Below are positions 59,518 through 64,000 of a DNA stretch of 64,000 nucleotides, in pieces (within the stretch, counting starts at the first letter, position 1; the number at the start of each line of letters is the position of its first letter). This stretch comes from Pyrobaculum ferrireducens. Its GTDB lineage: Archaea; Thermoproteota; Thermoprotei; Thermoproteales; Thermoproteaceae. The notes under the pieces are model-generated. The model had not been told where the DNA came from. It made no database searches and worked only from the letters and a program-made list of their open reading frames with translations. The DNA lies in the NCBI RefSeq assembly GCF_000234805.1, contig NC_016645.1:186001-250000 (forward strand), written 5' to 3'. The translations under genes were made by a program, and so were the position numbers.

Positions 59518-60678
59518 CCTAACCGCCCGCACATACGGCGGCGGCTTCGCGTCGCCCACCAAGATAAACACCACGTCTCTAAACACGGCCCTGGCCTCCC
59601 TAACCACAAAAGGATTCACCCTATCGTCCTCCCCGTCGGTAACAACGACGAGCGTGTAGCCCCTCAGCCCCCGCGCCCTGGCGTCGCCAACGGCGGCCTC
59701 CACGGCTCTAGTGATGTCGGTGCCGCCGCCGGCAACCACTTTGGTGAGCACATCGACAAGCCTCTCCACATCGCCCACAGGCTCGTACACATCCGCGTCG
59801 AAGAAGCGGACAACAACATTTCTAAACCTCCTCAACACCGCTATGACATATGCCGTTGCCACAGCTATCCTCTCCACCCCTTTCACGGCGCCGTACATAG
59901 ATCCCGACTTATCCACCAGGAGATAGACCCCCCTGTCCCCGCCCCACCTGGCGCGGAGGACGGGCAACTCGGCCGACGCCGCCTTGTGGAGAAAGAGGAG
60001 GGGGGCCCCCACCGACAGCGCCTTGGCGAACAGCGTGGCTCTCCTAACCCTCTCCAACGAGCCGTGCGACCTCTCCGCCTCGAAGCCAGACGCGCCGCGG
60101 CCCTCAAGAAACGCCCCGAGCCTAGGGGCCAGCCGAAGCGCCTTGGCCAGAACCCCGGCGAGCCTCAGCCTCCGGGGATCCGAGGCTACCGACAGGGCGA
60201 GCGCCGCCGGGTCCCCAGACCTGCCCCTCCCCAGCACCTCCCCGAGCTTCTTAAACACGCGGTGGAGCTCCTCCACGTCCGCGGGGTCGCCCAGGTGCCT
60301 CCTGATGTGCCGCATGGCCTCCACCCACGCCTCGCGCCTCCCCCTGCCGAACCACGCGCGCCCCCCGGCGTCGAGGTAGCGCAGATACCCCTCGAAAGCC
60401 CTCAAAAGCCTAACCGCCGCCTCCATAGACGCCCTGTGGCTCAGCCTACACACCCGCGCCACCGCCTCGTAGTACGGCGACTTGACGTAGTCAAGCACAA
60501 ACCTCCTCCACACAGCGCTGGCCGACCTCCCGCCGAAGATAGGCGTCCGGTAGTGAATGTAGTACGCGTCGGCCGCCTCCTCGACGCCCACCGACTTAAC
60601 CCCAGCCGCCCTCAAAACCCTGAAGGCCCTAGCCCTGACAAGCGCATCCCCGTAGTCCACATTCAAGAGGAGACCCAC
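59386..60678 (-). CDS. VWA (MIDAS) domain protein
   Basis: A protein of about 430 residues. The N-terminal half is helical (about 1-230), the C-terminal half is a von Willebrand A domain: VYLLVDKSGSMYGAVKG (MIDAS DxSxS), the Thr in GGGTDITRAVEAAV, and Asp in VVVTDGEDDRV. Such CoxE-like proteins usually work with MoxR-type ATPases; a MoxR locus lies 12 kb away. The start is uncertain: GTG 60678 or codons just below it, or ATG 60720. It overlaps the flavin reductase gene by 132 bases, unusual for convergent genes here. Confidence 0.7.
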   Translation of the reverse strand: MGLLLNVDYGDALVRARAFRVLRAAGVKSVGVEEAADAYYIHYRTPIFGGRSASAVWRRFVLDYVKSPYYEAVARVCRLSHRASMEAAVRLLRAFEGYLRYLDAGGRAWFGRGRREAWVEAMRHIRRHLGDPADVEELHRVFKKLGEVLGRGRSGDPAALALSVASDPRRLRLAGVLAKALRLAPRLGAFLEGRGASGFEAERSHGSLERVRRATLFAKALSVGAPLLFLHKAASAELPVLRARWGGDRGVYLLVDKSGSMYGAVKGVERIAVATAYVIAVLRRFRNVVVRFFDADVYEPVGDVERLVDVLTKVVAGGGTDITRAVEAAVGDARARGLRGYTLVVVTDGEDDRVNPFVVREARAVFRDVVFILVGDAKPPPYVRAVRLLLGEDGLGVDAVEGPPRAVEGDVDLFKVESPLVGRARGGPGL

Positions 60679-60721
60679 GTTACCTACTACAGCTATAAAA
60701 ACCTCAGCTCCCCACCACATA

Positions 60722-61273
60722 ATGAAAAGACGCGTCGTACTGATCGGCGCCGCCCTGGCGCTGTTGATAGCCGCGGCTATATACCTCGCCCCACGCCCGG
60801 CGACACAGCCGCCCCTCAAGATATACATAGAGTCGCCGGCCTTCGCCAACGGCACCCGGATACCCCCACAGTACACATGCGACGGCGCCGACGCCTCCCC
60901 GCCGCTGAGGTGGAGCGGCGTGCCGCCAGGCGCCAAGTCGCTGATGATAGTAGTGGTAGACCCAGACGCCCCCCGCGGACCCTTCACACACTGGGTAATC
61001 TACAACATAGACCCAAACACCACCGAACTACCCCCAAACCTGGAGAAGACCCCAACCACCAGATACGGACACCAAGCCATGAACGACTTCGGAAAAGTCG
61101 GCTACGGCGGCCCCTGCCCACCCCCAGGCCCCCCACATAGATACATATTCACAATATACGCCCTAGACACCAAGCTAAGAACGCCCCCCGGCTCCCCACA
61201 CCAAGACGTAATCAGAGAAGCCACCCCACACATAATAGCCGCCGGACAACTAGTAGGACTCTACAGAAGGTAG
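60722..61273 (+). CDS. PEBP/YbhB family protein with N-terminal anchor
   Basis: A 183-residue phosphatidylethanolamine-binding-protein fold, located outside the membrane by an N-terminal hydrophobic segment (VVLIGAALALLIAAAIYLAP, residues 5-24). Core motifs: SPAFANGTRIPPQYTCDGADASPPL near residue 38, MIVVVDPDAPRGPFTHWVIYNI near 78, and GPCPPPGPPHRYIFTIYALD near 130. The TATA box CTATAAAAAC near 60693-60701 is 25 bases above the ATG 60722. Its function in archaea is unknown; a lipid- or small-anion-binding role is assumed. Confidence 0.85.
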   Translation: MKRRVVLIGAALALLIAAAIYLAPRPATQPPLKIYIESPAFANGTRIPPQYTCDGADASPPLRWSGVPPGAKSLMIVVVDPDAPRGPFTHWVIYNIDPNTTELPPNLEKTPTTRYGHQAMNDFGKVGYGGPCPPPGPPHRYIFTIYALDTKLRTPPGSPHQDVIREATPHIIAAGQLVGLYRR

Positions 61274-61375
61274 CTCCAACCCCACAGCCACAAAACCAAG
61301 ACACATGGCCGCCACGCCCCCCAACCACCGACACCTCCGGCTAAACACGCCTAGATACATTAAAACACAGACCAT

Positions 61376-61500
61376 TGGTGCCGCCGCCGGGATTTGAACC
61401 CTGTTCCGAACCCCCCGTAGGGGGCTCGTCGGGACGACCCGGTTATGAGCCGTACGCGGGGCTGGGCCCCAGAGCGCTCTTCCAGGCTGAGAAAGCTACG
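61376..61500 (-). tRNA. tRNA-Met(CAT) with at least two introns, 5' end unresolved
   Basis: Minus strand. Clear parts: D arm CTC-AGCCTGGAA-GAG (61491-61476); anticodon stem CTCGG/CCGGG with loop CTCATAA (CAT at 61447-61445); T arm CCGGG-TTCAAAT-CCCGG; 3' acceptor CGGCGGC, discriminator A, encoded CCA to 61376. Two inserts must be removed: 20 bases at 61452-61471 (between bases 29 and 30) and 30 bases at 61402-61431 (inside the T stem, with CCCCC/GGGGG pairing). The 5' acceptor GCCGCCG is not contiguous with the D arm, so a further intron or another arrangement must exist. Confidence 0.75.
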
Positions 61501-61694
61501 TTGCTGACTCCCGTCTCCGTACACCAGTAGCGCTCGGCGTGTGTGAGCTTGCGTATAGCCAGACCCCCCACATCCAGCCCCGCCCGGCGCTTTTCCTCAC
61601 CCGGCGGGTCTCCCATGCCTTTTGTAAATTTCAACCCGCCGCTCATGCCCGGCGTCTCCCAGCCACTTCTCGGCGCCTGCGGCATTACATATCC
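61501..61694. other. Region upstream of the tRNA-Met, possibly its 5' exon and introns
   Basis: GC-rich sequence holding several pieces that can pair (GCTAC/GTAGC at about 61530 and 61495). An AAATTTACAAAA box on the minus strand around 61620-61632 could be the tRNA promoter. No complete 5' acceptor (GCCGCCG) was seen. No protein-coding frame is credible here. Confidence 0.3.
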
Positions 61695-62075
61695 TTACGT
61701 ACTGGGGGGTTTAGCTCTCCTCTCCCCTCTCCTCTTGACTCCCAGCTTCCCCTCTCCCTCCACCACCGCCTTGTACATCAAGACGGCGGCTTTTAGAGAG
61801 GGGAGTTGGCTGGTTGGTATCAGCCAGCCGCTGGCCAGCTTCACCACACCCACCACCAAGCCCCTGTCCACGGCCCACTTCACCGCGCCGTGTATCGTAT
61901 CTATGCATGAACCGCTACCACCACAGATTTCATACTCCACCCTAAACGCCGACCCCCTAGGCGCAATAGAGGAGAGCCACTCCACAAAAGCCTCTAGGTA
62001 GAGGCCGTAGCGCTGAGGCTTGGGAAGACCCCGCGCCCTGTTTATTTTAGCCACTGCCTTTATAAACCCGGCCAT
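61695..62075 (-). CDS. Repeat-family protein, full-length copy
   Basis: A 126-residue protein of unknown function. The conserved core (EAFVEWLSSIAPRGSAFRVEYEICGGSGSCIDTIHGAVKWAVDRGL and IPTSQLPSLKAAVLMYKAVV) matches the 5'-truncated copy at 17412-17693, at base level too. GTTTATAAAT (minus strand, about 62097-62106) gives a leaderless ATG 62075. The two-copy pattern, plus a place beside a tRNA here and beside PaREP2b there, suggests a mobile or repeat-associated gene. Confidence 0.6.
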   Translation of the reverse strand: MAGFIKAVAKINRARGLPKPQRYGLYLEAFVEWLSSIAPRGSAFRVEYEICGGSGSCIDTIHGAVKWAVDRGLVVGVVKLASGWLIPTSQLPSLKAAVLMYKAVVEGEGKLGVKRRGERRAKPPST

Positions 62076-62381
62076 GACCTGAAGAAACTCTGGAATTTAT
62101 AAACTTTTTCTTGAAAGCGTTAAAAATATCAGTTGATATTATGTACAGTTTGACAAATATCTAAAGGTTTTGGAAAAATCAACGGCGAAAAACCTGTTGT
62201 TGCAAATCTGCCTCCGGCAACACGGCCTTTAGATACGCCTCTTCTACCTAGCGAACGGCCACCCGCCGCGCCCCGCAACGCGGGTCCAACTAAAGCCGCT
62301 TTTTTCACCGCGGTTGCCCCACTCCTCTGGGCACCGCAACCCGCGTCTGAATAAGCCATCTCGGTGGAGGCGCCGCGTTTC
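62076..62381. other. Gap with a perfect inverted repeat
   Basis: Holds the promoter of the repeat-family gene and, at 62125-62140, a perfect inverted repeat AATATCA-GT-TGATATT, a possible operator. The remainder (62160-62380) is GC-rich with CGCGGGT/ACCCGCG-type pairing but no coding frame that I trust. Confidence 0.35.
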
Positions 62382-62645
62382 TCAGCTCTTCTCCACGGAG
62401 CCCCATCCCAGCGCGTCTCTTACGGCCACGCCGCCGGCCCCCTCCTCCACAGTCAACACAATGTAACACCTCTCTGAGATTAGGTGGATGTCCCTCCCAT
62501 TTACGTAGGCCTCTCCCCCCAGCGCCTTCTTCAATACAAGCGCCAGCTCAGCCGCGCCCCCCACGTCGGCGACGATAACGCCGCCGCAGACCCACCTACA
62601 CCCCTCGACGCACCTCTTCAACTCAGCAACAGACAGCACCCTCAT
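62382..62645 (-). CDS. Small hypothetical protein
   Basis: An 87-residue protein starting at ATG 62645 (MRVLSVAELKRCVEGCRWVC ... GVIVADVGGAAELALVLKKALGGEAYVNGRDIHLISERCYIVLTVEEG). Alternating strands and helices and several Cys suggest a small alpha/beta fold; no family was recognised. The frame runs further up without a good start. A loose similarity in layout exists with the 63165-63392 frame. Confidence 0.45.
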   Translation of the reverse strand: MRVLSVAELKRCVEGCRWVCGGVIVADVGGAAELALVLKKALGGEAYVNGRDIHLISERCYIVLTVEEGAGGVAVRDALGWGSVEKS

Positions 62646-63164
62646 ACCCCACCCCCACGCCACACCCACAGCACACACCCAGCCGCCGCGGCCCCGCCTT
62701 GCGGGGCACCCGCCTTGGGAAAAACACTGGTTTTACCCACCCCCCTGCTTTTTGCCCAGCCCATGCCCACCCATGCAGGGGGCTTTAAAAACCTGTTGCA
62801 AAACCTACAAATATATACGGCGTACATATGTACAAATTCTATAGACAACCGTGATTTATTGAAAAACAGAAAGTCGGCAGAGGCCAGCCAAAGCCCCTTC
62901 ATGTAGCAGAACTTGACGCGGCGGCTTGGTTATTCCAGCGCCGCGCCGACCGCTAAAACAGCTCGGGAAATCCCAACAGTACATAGGGCCCCAGGTCAAA
63001 TCAAACACCTCCTTCACCGGCCGAAGAGTTGGAGTTGACTAGGTATGTTAGGTATGCGGTGGAGTCATGGCCCCACCCCTCAGTCTTCTAGCTACGGATC
63101 CTCCTCTCGGCGCCGGGGCGGCTTTACGTGTTTGTCTCTTCAGCTCTCGGCGTGACGCCGGCTG
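62646..63164. other. Non-coding or decayed stretch
   Basis: About 500 bases without a convincing gene. There is a plus-strand piece (about 63018-63090, reading ELTRYVRYAVESWPHPSVF then a stop) and a following frame with VSSALGVTPAVSLVLLDSAP (about 63120-63190) that look like remnants. AT-rich promoter-like text occurs around 62800-62870. Confidence 0.35.
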
Positions 63165-63392
63165 TTAGTTTAGTCCTTCTAGACAGCGCGCCTCGGTTTG
63201 GTGTTGGTAGTATTGGTAAAGCGCGTGGGGGGTTGGCAACAGCTTGGCGGCGCCTCCCCCGGCGCAGAAGATCTCAACTACGCCGTCCCAGAGGCAGGCT
63301 CTGGAGGCGCGGCACCCGGCCTCACCGGCCTTAGCCAAGGCGCATTCCAGTAGAGAAAGGCCGCCGCAGTCCACCTCTACAAACTCATCCAT
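63165..63392 (-). CDS. Small hypothetical protein, doubtful
   Basis: A 75-residue frame beginning MDEFVEVDCGGLSLLECALAK and containing ACLWDGVVEIFCAGGGAAKLL, with five cysteines. An upstream AATATTTAATACTTAAAG block (63422-63440) could serve this gene and the divergent 63446 gene. The C-terminal third (HALYQYYQHQTEARCLEGLN) looks less natural. ATG 63419 is an alternative start. Not recognised. Confidence 0.35.
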   Translation of the reverse strand: MDEFVEVDCGGLSLLECALAKAGEAGCRASRACLWDGVVEIFCAGGGAAKLLPTPHALYQYYQHQTEARCLEGLN

Positions 63393-63445
63393 GTAGTAGA
63401 GCCACACACCCCCAAACATCTTTAAGTATTAAATATTGAGGGGGT

Positions 63446-63673
63446 GTGGTGGAGAGAATAGGCCCCTCCGCCTACCGCGTCAAAATAGGCGACAAAACCG
63501 CGGAGGTGCACCTCTTCGAGGTAGGCGCCTTCATCGTGCTAGAAGACAAGACAGTGATTGAGTACGACGGGGAGAGGATATACGTCGACGGGAAGCCGAC
63601 AGAAGACCAGCAGATAAAAGCCCTGGTGGAGGCAACGATAGCGGCAGTTAGGCAATACCCCCACGGCAACTGA
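63446..63673 (+). CDS. Small conserved-looking hypothetical protein
   Basis: A 75-residue, beta-rich acidic protein (VERIGPSAYRVKIGDKTAEVHLFEVGAFIVLEDKTVIEYDGERIYVDGKPTEDQQIKALVEATIAAVRQYP in outline; strands then a C-terminal helix). It could be a small regulatory or dimerisation domain. GTG start below TATTAAATATTG. Its clean strand-then-helix layout and balanced codon use support a real gene. No match known. Confidence 0.5.
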   Translation: MVERIGPSAYRVKIGDKTAEVHLFEVGAFIVLEDKTVIEYDGERIYVDGKPTEDQQIKALVEATIAAVRQYPHGN

Positions 63674-63681
63674 CAAAGCCT

Positions 63682-64000
63682 CTACGCCCCTCGTCTAGGC
63701 CTCTTGCAACGCCGCGGCGGCTCTCTCCACGACGACTCTAGCCTACTCCGGTCGATGGCGGCTTTTCTAGCCCTCCTCCTAAGCAGATCGATCCAGGAGA
63801 GGATCTCGAGGCCGTGTTTTAAAGACGATACAACCAAGATCTTCCTCTTAACTCTGCTGATGGCTACGTTCAGCCGCGCGTAGTTAAGGCGTCGTGTATC
63901 TTATCGGCCACCATGGAGTATATCACAACTCCCTCTCCTGGAAGCTGTCCACGGTGGAGGCTCTGAGGTCTATGAGCTCCTCTAGATGCTCTAGACGCTC
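63682..64000 (-). pseudogene. DNA2/NAM7-type superfamily 1 helicase, decayed C-terminus, cut by window edge
   Basis: On the minus strand the last helicase motifs appear in three frames: TVDSFQERE (like VDSFQGxE, motif V), then VIYSMVADKIHDA, then LNYARLNVAISRVKRKILVV (motif VI, with the arginine finger region), ending SWIDLLRRRARKAA and a stop at 63682. Frame changes are needed near 63930 and 63885. So a DNA2/NAM7-like helicase gene has been broken at least twice. The 5' part lies beyond the window. Confidence 0.6.

Noticed and set aside
62129-62359. 76-codon minus-strand frame
   Set aside because: Composition (Ala/Gly/Arg-rich) and absence of a promoter or ribosome site suggest chance; the inverted repeat at 62125 overlaps it.
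1-64000. CRISPR array or cas genes
   Set aside because: No run of regular 24-37 base repeats was seen on either strand, and no Cas protein motifs were found; the two TCAGGAAGAA copies near 28150 are too few and too close.

Overview
The window looks like a chromosome segment of a hyperthermophilic crenarchaeon, most probably Pyrobaculum or a close Thermoproteaceae relative. The reasons are a GC-rich genome with purine-rich codons (AGG, GAG, GTG); very tight gene packing; many genes whose start codon lies about 25 bases below a TATA box with no leader; archaeal-only proteins (Csl4, RpoL, Nep1, GHMP-type shikimate kinase, archaeal riboflavin synthase, archaemetzincin); intron-containing tRNAs; C/D box guide RNAs with 12-13 base guides; and Pyrobaculum PaREP2-type repeat proteins.

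Layout. 1-4 kb: aminotransferase, shikimate kinase and a GH31 glycosidase. 4.2-10 kb: information processing (L3, L4 and L23, a C/D sRNA, Csl4, RpoL, Nep1). 10-11.3 kb: secreted subtilase. 11.3-22.5 kb: amino-acid synthesis (LeuC/LeuD-type dehydratase, ornithine carbamoyltransferase, a RAM-fused homocitrate-type synthase, a LeuA-type synthase, a LeuB-type dehydrogenase), interrupted at 17.4-19.7 kb by decayed PaREP2 copies around an AT-rich cassette of three small genes. 22.6-30.4 kb: glutamate dehydrogenase, a polar amino-acid ABC permease and ATPase, a molybdopterin oxidoreductase, an unassigned GC-rich structured stretch, TatD-like hydrolase, PPP phosphatase, dCTP deaminase. 31.3-32.8 kb: a TnpB-only insertion element with a frameshifted tnpB, abutting an alkyl-DNA methyltransferase. 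33-38 kb: ferredoxin, HAD phosphatase, a C/D sRNA, PhoU-like regulator, riboflavin synthase diverging from a NikR-like regulator, JAMM and M24 peptidases. 38.5-42.3 kb: the SRP 7S RNA and hydantoinase/oxoprolinase A and B subunits. 42.7-43.5 kb: tRNA-Arg with intron and a VapBC pair. 43.5-50 kb: FAD oxidase and a MoxR/DUF58/transglutaminase/winged-helix set. 50-52.7 kb: two related RecA-fold ATPases flanking a C/D sRNA. 52.9-60.7 kb: TatD-like hydrolase, frameshifted aldehyde ferredoxin oxidoreductase, DegT aminotransferase, FeS and sulfur carrier proteins, an antitoxin-PIN-antitoxin set, flavin reductase, VWA protein. 60.7-64 kb: PEBP protein, a tRNA-Met with at least two introns and an unresolved 5' part, repeat-family genes, and a decayed DNA2-type helicase running off the edge.

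How it fits together. The LeuA/B/C/D-type genes plus the RAM-fused synthase cover the 2-oxoacid elongation steps used for leucine and, with a homocitrate-type enzyme, for lysine through alpha-aminoadipate; substrate assignment cannot be made from sequence alone. Three genes (leuA-like, tnpB, aldehyde oxidoreductase) are each broken by one base, two of them in G runs, so either decay or assembly error must be considered. The least explained parts are the AT-rich cassette at 18.55-19.13 kb, the structured stretch at 27.88-28.03 kb, the paired ATPases, and the unresolved 5' half of the tRNA-Met.
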